This document shows positions 49,805 to 57,831 of a stretch of DNA of 64,000 bases, piece after piece. A program made the position numbers and the translations under genes. Numbering within the stretch: the stretch's first letter is position 1; each line of letters begins with the position of its first letter. Under the pieces are notes generated by a model that was not told where the DNA came from, made no database searches, and worked only from the letters and a program-made list of their open reading frames with translations. This stretch comes from Planctomycetota bacterium (GTDB lineage: Bacteria > Planctomycetota > UBA8742 > UBA2392): the NCBI GenBank assembly GCA_020425605.1, contig JAGQRH010000021.1, positions 1,791-65,790 on the forward strand, read 5' to 3'.

Positions 49805-50869
49805 TCAAGCGGTCGCGGCTTCCTGTTCCTTGCGGTTGCCGAGGACTCGCAGGTCCCCTTCGATCAGCAGGGCGATCGGCTTGGTGAAGTCGCGCTGCTG
49901 CAGCACGATCTTGATTACAGCCGTCAGCGGAGTGGCCAGGAACATTCCGGGGATGCCCCAAAGCAGGCCGAAGAGCACCAGGGTCAGAATCACCACGACA
50001 GGATGAATCCCCAGTGACTTGCCCATCACCTTGGGCTCAACCACGTTTCCAACCGTGAACTGCACCGCGGCGGGCAGCGCAATAGCGAGCACGATCGTCA
50101 CGGTTGAGTAGTCGCCCAGCAGCACGACCGGAATTGGCAGAACGTTCGCGACTACCGAGCCGATGTTCGGAATGAAATTCAGCAGGAATGCCATCACTCC
50201 GAACACCAGCGCGAATTCGACACCAAGGACGGCAAGTATCAGCCAGGTCAGAACGCCCGTAAGGGCGGAGAGGGCGAACTTTGCAAGCACGTAGCGCTGG
50301 ATACTCAACTCGACTTTCTCAAGAAACTCCGGCCCCTTGGCATGGCCAACGGCCTTGCCTGCCAGCATGAACATCAGGAACAGGAACACAAGCGCACCCT
50401 GGCTGAAGACCTCCATCAGTGTGCTGACCGTGCCCGGCAGGTACTTTGCGGCGGTATCGCGAGGCAGCTTGTCGACGGCCGCGCGCACCTCTTTCTCTGT
50501 CAATCCGAGTGAGTTCAGCGGCGCCCATTCGAGCCCGCGCTCTGCCAGTGTCTTGATGCGGTCGGCATAGTCCGCAGCATTGGCCGCCACCTGCGCAACG
50601 GAAGCCCCCACAACGAGCCACATGGCAGCGAATACCACGAGGCCGACGAATGCCGTTGTTGAAACCGCGAGCCAGCCGGGCAGTTTCCAGCGCTTGCGTT
50701 GCCAGTTGACCAGCGGTGCGAGGCTGAAGTGAAAGAATGCCGCGATCACAAACGGCACCAGCGCGGAGCGAAGGTAGTAGAGCGCCAGCACCACCACGCC
50801 CGCCGCTAGGATGAACAGGCTGATTGTGCGGATGCGTTCGAGGGATGAACTCTCGGCGGGCTCAGTCAT
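49805..50869 (-). CDS. AI-2E family transporter
   Basis: A 354-residue protein of about eight membrane helices. The ALVPFVIAAFFHFSLAPLV beginning and the C-terminal LLWGIPGMFLATPLTAVIK are typical of the AI-2E/TqsA/PerM superfamily. Members move small solutes or sodium; substrate assignment by name alone is unsafe. ATG 50869 lies 8 bp after the cardiolipin synthase stop, so they are cotranscribed. The longer frame enters that gene. Confidence 0.9.
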   Translation of the reverse strand: MTEPAESSSLERIRTISLFILAAGVVVLALYYLRSALVPFVIAAFFHFSLAPLVNWQRKRWKLPGWLAVSTTAFVGLVVFAAMWLVVGASVAQVAANAADYADRIKTLAERGLEWAPLNSLGLTEKEVRAAVDKLPRDTAAKYLPGTVSTLMEVFSQGALVFLFLMFMLAGKAVGHAKGPEFLEKVELSIQRYVLAKFALSALTGVLTWLILAVLGVEFALVFGVMAFLLNFIPNIGSVVANVLPIPVVLLGDYSTVTIVLAIALPAAVQFTVGNVVEPKVMGKSLGIHPVVVILTLVLFGLLWGIPGMFLATPLTAVIKIVLQQRDFTKPIALLIEGDLRVLGNRKEQEAATA

Positions 50870-50877
50870 TGCATTCC

Positions 50878-52353
50878 TTAGAGCACAGGGCTCATTAATT
50901 GCGCTGCCTGCTGCGCGAATCGCACCAATGCCGGGCGCGATCGCCACGCTTCCAAGTCCAGCAGCGGGGCGTCTTTCAGGTAGCGTTCCTGAAGTGCCCG
51001 CACTCGGCCGGCGAAGGCCTGACTGTACACCAGAAGCGAGATTTCGAAGTTCAGGTAAAAGCTCCGCATATCGAGATTGACCGAGCCGAACATCGCGACC
51101 TCGCCGTCAACCGTAATGGCCTTGGTGTGCAACAGCCCGCCCTCAAAGCGGGCGATCTTGACGCCGGCCTCCAGCAGCTCTTCGAAGTATGCCTCTCCGG
51201 CCAGCTTCACAATTCGCCCGTCGGACTTTCTCGGTACCACCAGCGTGACTTCGACGCCGCGCCCGGCGGCGGACAGCAGCCCCTTGATCATGGCGTCGTC
51301 CGGAATGAAGTACGGCGTGGTAAGCACAAGTTCGCGCTCGGCGCTGTAGATGGCGGTCAGGATCAACTCCTGGATGGTCGCCTGAAGCAGACCCGGCCCG
51401 GATGGCACGACCTGCACGATTGCATCGCCCGTCGGCTGGTTGCGCTTGAGGTCGAATCTCTCGGTCGCGTTCTCGAGTCCTTCGAAAGTTTCAAATTCCC
51501 AGTCCGCGAGCATGGTGACCTGCAGGGCCTCGACCGCCGGGCCGGTGACACGCACCATTGCGTCGATCCACTCGCCGAGGTCTGCATCTTTCATGAACAG
51601 CTTCGGGTCAGCCATGTTCTGGCTTCCGGTATAGCCGATCTTGCCGTCGATCACTGCAATCTTGCGGTGGTTGCGCAGGTCCACCCGGGCGAACAGTGTG
51701 CGGACGACTCCCACCTCGAGCATCGGCACTACCCGAACGCCGCCGGCCTTCAGTTGCTCGAAACTGGCGTGGTCGGCGAAGGCACTACTGCCCACGTCAT
51801 CGACGAGTACTCGGCAGCTGACACCGCGGGCGGCGGCACGCAGCAGCGCCGCCACGACGTCATCCGTGCGGCCGCCGGGCTCCCAGATGTAGAACTCGAG
51901 GTGGACGCTGGACTGCGCGGCGTCGATGTCGGTGACGAGCATGTCGAAGAAAACGTTCGGGTCATCGATCAGCTCAAGTGAATTGCCCGGCAACGCCGGG
52001 ATGCCGGACGTTCCACGTGCGAGTTTCCGAAGCATGATCGCGCCGCGGCTGAGGCCGCTGTCATCGCACGGGAAGTCCGCACTCAGCCCCCCCAGCCACT
52101 GCAGGTATGGCTTCCGAAGCTCGGCGATGCGGCGGGCTCGTTTCGTACCGAGCCGTCTCTCACCGAGCAGCAGGTAGATGAACGCGCCGAGCAGCGGCAG
52201 GAACAGGATCACGCCGAGCCAGGCCAGCGTGAACCCAACCGTGCCGCGGCGCATGATGACCCGCACGCCAAGCACAATGCGGATCAGCCAGTCGAGCGCC
52301 AGGAACGCCAAAGCGATTTTGTAGCTGCCCTGGCTGACGAAGTAGCGGTACAT
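50878..52353 (-). CDS. cls: Cardiolipin synthase (phospholipase D superfamily)
   Basis: A 491-residue membrane-anchored enzyme that joins two phosphatidylglycerols, making cardiolipin. Two N-terminal helices (about 5-24 and 36-60) precede two HKD motifs: NHRKIAVIDGKIGYTG and HTKAITVDGEVAMFGS. ATG 52353 follows GGAGAAG. It heads an operon with the AI-2E transporter. Confidence 0.95.
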   Translation of the reverse strand: MYRYFVSQGSYKIALAFLALDWLIRIVLGVRVIMRRGTVGFTLAWLGVILFLPLLGAFIYLLLGERRLGTKRARRIAELRKPYLQWLGGLSADFPCDDSGLSRGAIMLRKLARGTSGIPALPGNSLELIDDPNVFFDMLVTDIDAAQSSVHLEFYIWEPGGRTDDVVAALLRAAARGVSCRVLVDDVGSSAFADHASFEQLKAGGVRVVPMLEVGVVRTLFARVDLRNHRKIAVIDGKIGYTGSQNMADPKLFMKDADLGEWIDAMVRVTGPAVEALQVTMLADWEFETFEGLENATERFDLKRNQPTGDAIVQVVPSGPGLLQATIQELILTAIYSAERELVLTTPYFIPDDAMIKGLLSAAGRGVEVTLVVPRKSDGRIVKLAGEAYFEELLEAGVKIARFEGGLLHTKAITVDGEVAMFGSVNLDMRSFYLNFEISLLVYSQAFAGRVRALQERYLKDAPLLDLEAWRSRPALVRFAQQAAQLMSPVL

Positions 52354-52425
52354 GCTTCTCCGGTATCGACCCCGGATCAGTATAGGCCCGGGCGTAGCAA
52401 TGCAACTCGCGACGGAAAAAGCAGA

Positions 52426-52450
52426 AGGGGCCGGGAAGATCCCGGCCCCT
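52426..52450 (-). terminator. Terminator of the aspartyl-protease/PDZ gene
   Basis: A perfect 11-bp stem AGGGGCCGGGA/TCCCGGCCCCT with loop AGA; on the minus strand it is followed by TTTTT. It lies 20 bp after the stop. Confidence 0.88.
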
Positions 52451-52470
52451 CAGTTTGATCTTGCCTCAAG

Positions 52471-54219
52471 CTACTTCTGCTTCCAGCGCTCGGGGATGGT
52501 GCCTTCCCAGCCGTACTTGTCGAGCGTGACCTTCAGGTCGAGCGTCTTGTCGCCGCGCTTGACGCGCACGGTCAACTCGCTGCCCGGGTCCTTGCTTGCC
52601 GCGAACATGATCAGCGCAGGCATGTCGCGCACTACCACGTCGCCGTCTACCGTGTCGGCGTCTTCCATGCCTTCTTCAGGCATTTCGTCCGCCAGCCCGA
52701 CGAGGTGGGTGATGATGTCGCCCTTCTTGATGCCGGCCTTGGCCGCCGCGCCGCCTTCTTCGACTTCTTCGACGATCATGCCGCCCTTTTCGAGACCGTA
52801 TTTCTTCCAGTCATCGAGGGTGACCGCGTCGCCGGTCAGTCCGAACTTGCCGGCCTTGCCGTGCCAGGTGCGGATGACCGCATCCTTGACGAACTCTTCG
52901 CTCTCGTACGGCGAGGCCATGTTCTCGGCGCCCTTCTCGTACGGCACGAACTCGATTTCCTTCGTCTGCGTGTTGACGATCATCTTCTGGTAGCGGGCCG
53001 CCAGCGAGATGCCGACGATGCCGTCAAAGTCCAGCGCAATACCGCGCTGCTTCAGGAACGGCAGGAACATCTTGATCATGTCCGGAAGCTGATCGCTCAT
53101 CTTCGGCAGGGCCATGATCGTGCAGGCCAGGTCCTCTTCCTGCAGGTTGCCGATGGCAAAGCTCTCGACCATGCTTGACTTGGCCTGGCCCTTGCCGACG
53201 CCCTTGACCGGGTAGCCGAAGCTTTCGGTCAGCTTGAGGTCAGCGGCCGTCTCTTCGCCGATCGCCAGCAGCATCGAGGCGCCGGTGTCGAACATGAAGG
53301 TCTTCTCTTCGCCGTTGATCTCGCACTTCACATACCAGTAGGGAACCAGCTCGCCCATCATCGGGAGGCTGACCGTCGTGTAGCTGATGGTCTGGCCCTC
53401 GGTGGGGGACTTGCCTTCGCCCGTCGTGGTGGCGTCGCCGTCGTCTTCGCCCATGCCGTCGTCACTGCCCATGTCCTGCAGCAGGAAGGCGCTCATCGGC
53501 TGCATCGGGCCGACGGAGAATTCGTCGTCCTTGCCGCCTTCGTCCTTCTTGGGCTTGTCGTCGCCGGGCTTCGGAAGCCCGGGGATACCGCCGGGCAGGC
53601 CCGGGATACCGCCGCCTTCAAGCATGCTGATGATGGTGGCGTCGCTGTCAGTCGGCATCTCGTCAGCGCCGTACTTGGTGATGCTGAGCTTGCTGGCCCC
53701 GAAGTCGATCTCGACCTGCTTCATCATCTTGATGACGTTCTGGCCGACGATGCCCATCATGTGCCAGCCAAGCGTGCCGGACATGTGGTCAAGGTTCATG
53801 CTGGCTGCGACGCACTTGCCGCGCTCGTAGCCGCCGATCTGCAGGTTGTCGAGAACTACGAGCTTGGCTTCGGCTTCACCGACGCCCTGGACGCCGCCGC
53901 CGCCCGGCATGTCGTGCTCTTCAAGCCCGAACTCCTTGCTGAGGCGCTGGTTGATGACCGACTGCGTCGCGCCGCTGTCGAACAGGAACTTGTAGGGGCC
54001 TTTGCCGTTCACCTTGACCTGGATGAAGATCAGGCCTTCGAACTCAAACGGCACGGTCAATCCGTCGCCTTCAACTTCTTCGGGTGCTGCCTCGGTCTTC
54101 TTTTCGGCCTTCTTCTCGTCCTTGGCCTTCGGGGCATCCTGCGCACTTGTGATCACACAAGGCACAACCAGCCCGGCCAGCAAAACCACGGCCGCCAATG
54201 TCTGTATCCATCGCTTCAT
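52471..54219 (-). CDS. Secreted protein with two retropepsin-like aspartyl motifs and a PDZ domain
   Basis: A 582-residue exported protein. The signal is MKRWIQTLAAVVLLAGLVVP...TSAQDA, followed by a Lys/Glu stretch. Two retropepsin-like halves each carry an active-site triad: LFDSGATQSVI (Asp81) and MFDTGASMLLAI (near residue 313). Between them lies a Gly-Ile-Pro-Gly-Leu-Pro repeat and an acidic linker. The C-terminal third contains a PDZ domain (GLEKGGMIVEEVEEGG, GIKKGDIITHL). Having both aspartates in one chain suggests an intramolecular pepsin-like pair. ATG 54219 follows GGAGG. The substrate is unknown. Confidence 0.9.
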   Translation of the reverse strand: MKRWIQTLAAVVLLAGLVVPCVITSAQDAPKAKDEKKAEKKTEAAPEEVEGDGLTVPFEFEGLIFIQVKVNGKGPYKFLFDSGATQSVINQRLSKEFGLEEHDMPGGGGVQGVGEAEAKLVVLDNLQIGGYERGKCVAASMNLDHMSGTLGWHMMGIVGQNVIKMMKQVEIDFGASKLSITKYGADEMPTDSDATIISMLEGGGIPGLPGGIPGLPKPGDDKPKKDEGGKDDEFSVGPMQPMSAFLLQDMGSDDGMGEDDGDATTTGEGKSPTEGQTISYTTVSLPMMGELVPYWYVKCEINGEEKTFMFDTGASMLLAIGEETAADLKLTESFGYPVKGVGKGQAKSSMVESFAIGNLQEEDLACTIMALPKMSDQLPDMIKMFLPFLKQRGIALDFDGIVGISLAARYQKMIVNTQTKEIEFVPYEKGAENMASPYESEEFVKDAVIRTWHGKAGKFGLTGDAVTLDDWKKYGLEKGGMIVEEVEEGGAAAKAGIKKGDIITHLVGLADEMPEEGMEDADTVDGDVVVRDMPALIMFAASKDPGSELTVRVKRGDKTLDLKVTLDKYGWEGTIPERWKQK

Positions 54220-54609
54220 AAGGTGTTTCCTCCGAACAGTTTGCATGCCCGTCTGCAAGTAGTACGGCCCGTCGGGGCCAGTCCACCCAGCAAAGGGGCG
54301 TTGTACGTAGTTGTGGCTCTAGTCAGACAGCCGGCGCCAGCCTCACGCGAAATCTCACGGCAATCGGTGGCAGCGCGAAACGGGGTCTGGCTCCCGTAGG
54401 GTGCCTGATCCCGTTTCGCGCACAAGAGTCGCTAGGTGACCGCCATCACCACAACCCGGCCGGCCATGGCCGGGGATAACGACCGAGCCGCGCCAGAATC
54501 TCCCGGCCCGACGCCCGAAAACACCCGAATTTGAGGCTCCTGCAGGCAGAGGACAAATCGCCCACGGACCGGTCTTGACCGGTCAATGGTGCCGCGGGAA
54601 TGTCAATCG
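54220..54609. other. Intergenic stretch with a REP-like palindrome
   Basis: No gene is supported in this 390-bp gap upstream of the aspartyl-protease gene and downstream of the 281-residue hypothetical gene. It contains the palindrome at 54373-54421 and a second self-complementary run GGCCGGCCATGGCC near 54461. Confidence 0.6.
54373..54421. repeat. REP-like palindrome with GTCTGGCTC/GGTGCCTGA motifs
   Basis: Perfect 12-bp arms GCGCGAAACGGG (54373-54384) and CCCGTTTCGCGC (54410-54421) enclose GTCTGGCTCC...GGGTGCCTGAT. The same GTCTGGCTC and GGTGCCTGA words recur at 56083-56123, which argues for a dispersed element. Confidence 0.75.
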
Positions 54610-55455
54610 CTAGGTACCGTTGAGCATCGAGCGCAACGCCTTCTCTCCATCGAGTACGTACTCGTAGGGGCCCTTCGGCTCTCGCTTCAGCCTGTTGAAG
54701 ACGCCCGGGTGCGTGCCGCTCGTGATCTGCTTGATCAGCCGTGCCGCCTGCACCGCGAGCCGCAACAACGCCACCAGCGGATGGGTCGCGCCGCGAGGCC
54801 CGTGTGCATTCTTCACGTTGGCGGGAGCCGGCCCGGCCGGTTGCTCGCCGGGGCCCCCGGGCGACGTCGCCTCGGCGCAGTCGGCCGACCCATTTTCCAC
54901 GCGGGCGTCGTCGTTCACGCGGTAGGCGTCGCGGCAGTGTGAGACGCTGCCGTCCTCAAGCACCACGTCGCCGGGCATTGCGCTCTCGGCCGCCACCGCG
55001 CGCCGCAAGGCGCCGGCTTCCACGGTCTCCAGTACGCCGGAGGTCAGCAGCACGACCTGACGCAGGAAGCGCACCGTATCGCGGGCGATGGCCTCGACCT
55101 CGGCGTCGTTCAGCGGTCCGGTCCTGCTGACACCGCGGACAGTCATGCGCAGGTCGGGCATACCCGCGCCGCCGCGGAAGGCTGTGCGGTAGCAGCCGGG
55201 CGGAATCTCGGGTGGCGCGCCGCCGTAGCCGTTTTCCAGGTAGTCATCCGGCAGCGCCGCCAGCTCGGGCCCCGGCCCGGGAAGCCGCCTGCGCGCGATA
55301 TGCTCCGGCTCCTCGGCGCGCAATTCGGCGCCAGAGGTGGCTGTAGGCGCTGGCTCGGCCGCATCTGCCTGTGCCGGCGTCGCGCCCGCATCCACGTGGT
55401 GCGCCGGCTTGTTCGAGTCGCCGGCCGGGGGCGTTCGCCACTTTCGATTGCTCAT
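54610..55455 (-). CDS. Hypothetical protein in the accessory region
   Basis: A 281-residue protein from ATG 55455 (MSNRKWRTPPAGD), preceded by AAAGGATCC. The first 70 residues are Ala/Pro/Glu-rich and probably disordered. The middle has GGAGMPDLRMTVRGVSRTGP and AIARDTVRFLRQVVLL, and the end is basic (FNRLKREPKGPYEYVLDG). No signal peptide, membrane helix or known catalytic motif is visible. I do not recognise the family. The frame is open for 60 more codons upstream, but that part is Arg/Cys/Pro-rich intergenic-like sequence. Confidence 0.65.
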   Translation of the reverse strand: MSNRKWRTPPAGDSNKPAHHVDAGATPAQADAAEPAPTATSGAELRAEEPEHIARRRLPGPGPELAALPDDYLENGYGGAPPEIPPGCYRTAFRGGAGMPDLRMTVRGVSRTGPLNDAEVEAIARDTVRFLRQVVLLTSGVLETVEAGALRRAVAAESAMPGDVVLEDGSVSHCRDAYRVNDDARVENGSADCAEATSPGGPGEQPAGPAPANVKNAHGPRGATHPLVALLRLAVQAARLIKQITSGTHPGVFNRLKREPKGPYEYVLDGEKALRSMLNGT

Positions 55456-55813
55456 GATGGATCCTTTCGTTTGTTCTCCCACGAAAAGGATACAAGCCGG
55501 TGCGACATCCGATCGGCGACACGGGCAAGAGGCGCCCGGGGTCCCGCCCCGCTCGAAAGGGCGGGGATGGATACCCAAGTGCGCAGGGAGTGAACGACAA
55601 ACCAAAGCCCAGCCCGCCAGGGCTGGGGTGTGCACGGGCAGGCACCCAGGACAATCCCCGCCCTTTCACACCTGCGCCAAGGCCACGGTGTGCCGGGCGG
55701 ATCGAGCGTTTCGGGTCGAGCCACATCGTCAGCCCGGCCAGCAATGGCCGGGCCTTCGTATTGCAGGCGCCCGCCCCGACGTAAGCCCAGCCGCCAGCAG
55801 CGGCGGAATCAAA

Positions 55814-55979
55814 TAGCCCGGGGCGTAAGCCCCGGGAGATGGGAAGAGCAAACAACAGAGCCGCCAAAGTCGGCGGCATAGGCAGTACCAAAGATAGCCG
55901 GCATTCGCCTATGCCGCCCGCTGACGCGGGCTCACGTTGGCCGTTCCCGCACCCAACCCGGGGCTGAAGCCCCGGGCTA
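55814..55979. repeat. Composite palindromic element (nested inverted repeats)
   Basis: Two hairpins, CCCGGGGC-GTAA-GCCCCGGG (55817-55836) and CCCGGGGC-TGAA-GCCCCGGG (55957-55976), lie at the ends in inverted orientation, with outer TAGCCCGGGGC/GCCCCGGGCTA arms. Between them are perfect 12-bp arms GGCGGCATAGGC (55873-55884) and GCCTATGCCGCC (55908-55919). The layout resembles paired REP/BIME elements. Confidence 0.75.
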
Positions 55980-56029
55980 TTGGATGACGCGTCCTCCGGA
56001 CGCTGAATTGCCGAAAACCGTGCCGAAAT

Positions 56030-56123
56030 TGAGCCAGACCCCTGCGCCTCGCTACAATGGCTCCCGTGAGCAGGCATCGGTAGGGTCTGGCTCATTCTCG
56101 CGCAGCGAAAAGGTGCCTGACCC
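56030..56123. repeat. Inverted TGAGCCAGACCC / GGTGCCTGACCC repeat
   Basis: TGAGCCAGACCC (56030-56041) is the exact reverse complement of GGGTCTGGCTCA (56083-56094). GGTGCCTGACCC follows at 56112-56123. The same words occur in the palindrome at 54373, and GGGGTCAGGC recurs at the end of the TIG gene (about 57510). Confidence 0.75.
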
Positions 56124-56125
56124 TC

Positions 56126-56500
56126 TTGGTGGACCGCGCCGCCCGCAACGACAGACCCGGCGAATGGACCTGTGATGACATCGAGGCCGCCCGCTGCCAA
56201 GCCAACGACACGGCCAGGCCGGGTGGCTGGAAGCAGCCGACGCCTGCCGAGTTGTGGCGACGGCGCTGGAGAGTTGCCGAGCAGGACCGCTCAAAGTTTG
56301 AAGAACTGTACCGCCGATACGAGGCGGACGTGCGTAAAGAGAAAGGCTGGATGCCGATGCTGGAGTTGGGACACGAGGACCAGTCCGCAATCGACCGCGT
56401 CGCAATCAGCCGCGCCTTAATAGACTGTGGTTATCTTGTTGTCCGGAGGAGGCGATTTACTCCACCCATTAAGGGCTCAAAAGCGACGTTAATTTCGTAG
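56126..56500 (+). pseudogene. 5'-truncated accessory ORF, possibly mobile-element-linked
   Basis: This frame of 124 codons reads like a real protein: PTPAELWRRRWRVAEQDRSKFEELYRRYEADVRKEKGW in its middle (residues about 38-75) and an Arg-rich end RRRRFTPPIKGSKATLIS. It has no ATG near its beginning; only TTG 56126 or GTG 56129 could start it, and its frame continues back into the repeat GGTGCCTGACCC. The natural 5' end seems lost at the repeat. From memory the ending resembles small proteins near planctomycete transposases or integrases, but this is weak. Confidence 0.45.
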
Positions 56501-56517
56501 GGAGCACAGATATACAC

Positions 56518-57543
56518 ATGGGAAGCATGCCCTTAGGATGTTCAGGATTCCACGTCGGTCGCAAGTGGCATGCTCATTATTGGTCATGCCTGCTGGCCGC
56601 TGTAACGATCCTAGTGTTTCCGGCCTGCCTTTGGGCCCAACAGTTGACGGTTGCTCTTTCGACAAACTCACCCGCGGCGACGGGAGTACAGGGTGGAGCA
56701 GCGTTTTCAAAGGAAATGGCGGCCCTTACGTTATCCGCTTCAAGTGGAACGATCTTGCTTGATGGAGTAACGCTCACCGTCGGCGGGACCGGAGACTTCG
56801 TAAATGATTTAGATCCAACCACTGGCATTAGTGTCTGGGTTGACGACGGCGATGGTCAATTCAACTCGTCACTTGATACGATGGTCGGATCGTCAGGAGG
56901 GGCGTCGCCTACAATCACTGTCAACTTTGGCAGCTCCTTGTCTGTTAGTAGCGCAGCCACTATGGACATATGGGTTGTTGGCTCGTTTCTGGCGGCAGCC
57001 GGCGCTAGCATTCCGGACACATATCAAGTTTCAATCGCCGCGCCAGGTGACGTAAATGTGCAGTCCCCGGCAACCGTGAGTCTTGGGACTCCGAGCCCGG
57101 ACTCCGACGTTCTTTCTGTTGTAGTGTTCTTTGTTACGAGCATCACCCCCACAGGCGGATCGGGCGGCGAGGCATTTCAAATCGATGGTTCGGGGTTCAC
57201 TCCGCCCGTGTCGGTAACGATTGGTGGCGTTGACTTGGGAGTTGGAACCGCAAATGGCTCATATACATCGGCTTTTGGATGGGTCACCCCCGACTTGGGT
57301 TCCACCGGGGACTACAACATTGTTGTGACAACATCGGAGCTCGGTCCTGTCACAATCGCCCAGACCTATCACCACGCCAAGAAGGAAAGGCACGCGGGTG
57401 TGGGCGCTACGTGCACGACCAGCGACCACACAAGGATGTACGGGATGATGAGCGTCGCTGCTCTTGCGATACTCATGGTGCTGGTGCGAGCAGTCGGCGG
57501 AACTAAAAAGGGGTCAGGCTACTTTATTGGACCGTATTTCTAG
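56518..57543 (+). CDS. Secreted TIG/IPT-domain protein with C-terminal membrane helix
   Basis: A 341-residue protein with signal peptide (SCLLAAVTILVFPACLWAQ). Residues about 45-200 form an extracellular beta-rich region with Ser/Thr/Gly/Asp repeats (GISVWVDDGDGQFNSSLDT). Residues about 215-290 form a TIG/IPT domain (ITPTGGSGGEAFQIDGSGF). A final helix (MMSVAALAILMVLVRAVGG) anchors it. It is more AT-rich than its neighbours, suggesting recent acquisition. The last ten residues are encoded by repeat sequence AAAAAGGGGTCAGGC, so the native end may be lost. Confidence 0.72.
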   Translation: MGSMPLGCSGFHVGRKWHAHYWSCLLAAVTILVFPACLWAQQLTVALSTNSPAATGVQGGAAFSKEMAALTLSASSGTILLDGVTLTVGGTGDFVNDLDPTTGISVWVDDGDGQFNSSLDTMVGSSGGASPTITVNFGSSLSVSSAATMDIWVVGSFLAAAGASIPDTYQVSIAAPGDVNVQSPATVSLGTPSPDSDVLSVVVFFVTSITPTGGSGGEAFQIDGSGFTPPVSVTIGGVDLGVGTANGSYTSAFGWVTPDLGSTGDYNIVVTTSELGPVTIAQTYHHAKKERHAGVGATCTTSDHTRMYGMMSVAALAILMVLVRAVGGTKKGSGYFIGPYF

Positions 57544-57586
57544 CCGAGTGGGGCGCCTCCCCGTTGTCCTCGATTGTCGGCACGGC

Positions 57587-57720
57587 TCTACCCAACCTTG
57601 ATGACCGCCGCCATGGCTGTGTCGCCGGCGGCGCAGCCGGTAAAGAGGCCGTGGCCTCCGCCGTTTGCTGCCAGCTCTTCGATCATTTCGATGATCACTC
57701 GCATGCCGGTTGGCCCTTGC
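57587..57720 (-). pseudogene. Decayed duplicate of the thiolase 3' end
   Basis: The 134 bp match the end of the neighbouring thiolase (57831-57964) without gaps, with 19 differences (about 86% identity). The minus-strand frame is still intact: QGPTGMRVIIEMIEELAANG, then GGHGLFTGCAAGDTAMAAVI, then KVG and stop. Most changes are synonymous apart from the Ala-Asn for Gln-Ser pair. No upstream part of the gene remains; a hairpin at 57730-57749 marks the break. It is a relic of a paralogue or of a tandem duplication. Confidence 0.85.
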
Positions 57721-57729
57721 GCCGTAGAG

Positions 57730-57829
57730 CCCCGGCCGAGAGGCCGGGGACACGGGGCGATTTTGCCGCGTGTGCGGGCTTGAGGTGACTCGCCAACTTC
57801 GGCGAGTGTCCCCGCCTTTTCAGGCGGGG
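57730..57829. repeat. Three successive hairpins between thiolase relic and thiolase
   Basis: CCCCGGCC-GAGA-GGCCGGGG (57730-57749), ACTCGCC-AACTTC-GGCGAGT (57788-57807) and CCCCGCC-TTTTCA-GGCGGGG (57810-57829). The first and third have related G/C-rich arms. The last sits 2 bp past the thiolase stop and may aid termination, though no T-run follows on the minus strand. Confidence 0.65.
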
Positions 57830-57831
57830 CT

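Larger units (their letters stand above)
55456..56125. other. Gene-free palindrome-rich region
   Basis: About 670 bp without a credible gene. A minus-strand frame of 318 codons across it reads as low-quality Gly/Pro/Ala/Arg sequence and includes palindrome-encoded stretches, so it is not called. It carries a hairpin at 55732-55753 (GCCCGGCCA/TGGCCGGGC), the composite palindrome at 55814-55979 and inverted TGAGCCAGACCC copies at 56030-56094. Confidence 0.6.

Noticed and set aside
55244-56200. 318-codon minus-strand ORF over the palindrome-rich region
   Set aside because: Crosses several palindromes and overlaps the 281-residue gene in another frame; reads as low-complexity Pro/Gly/Arg sequence.
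54220-57830. Intact insertion sequence or prophage
   Set aside because: No transposase or integrase with DDE/tyrosine motif, no phage structural gene, and no direct target duplication was seen; only palindromes and fragments.
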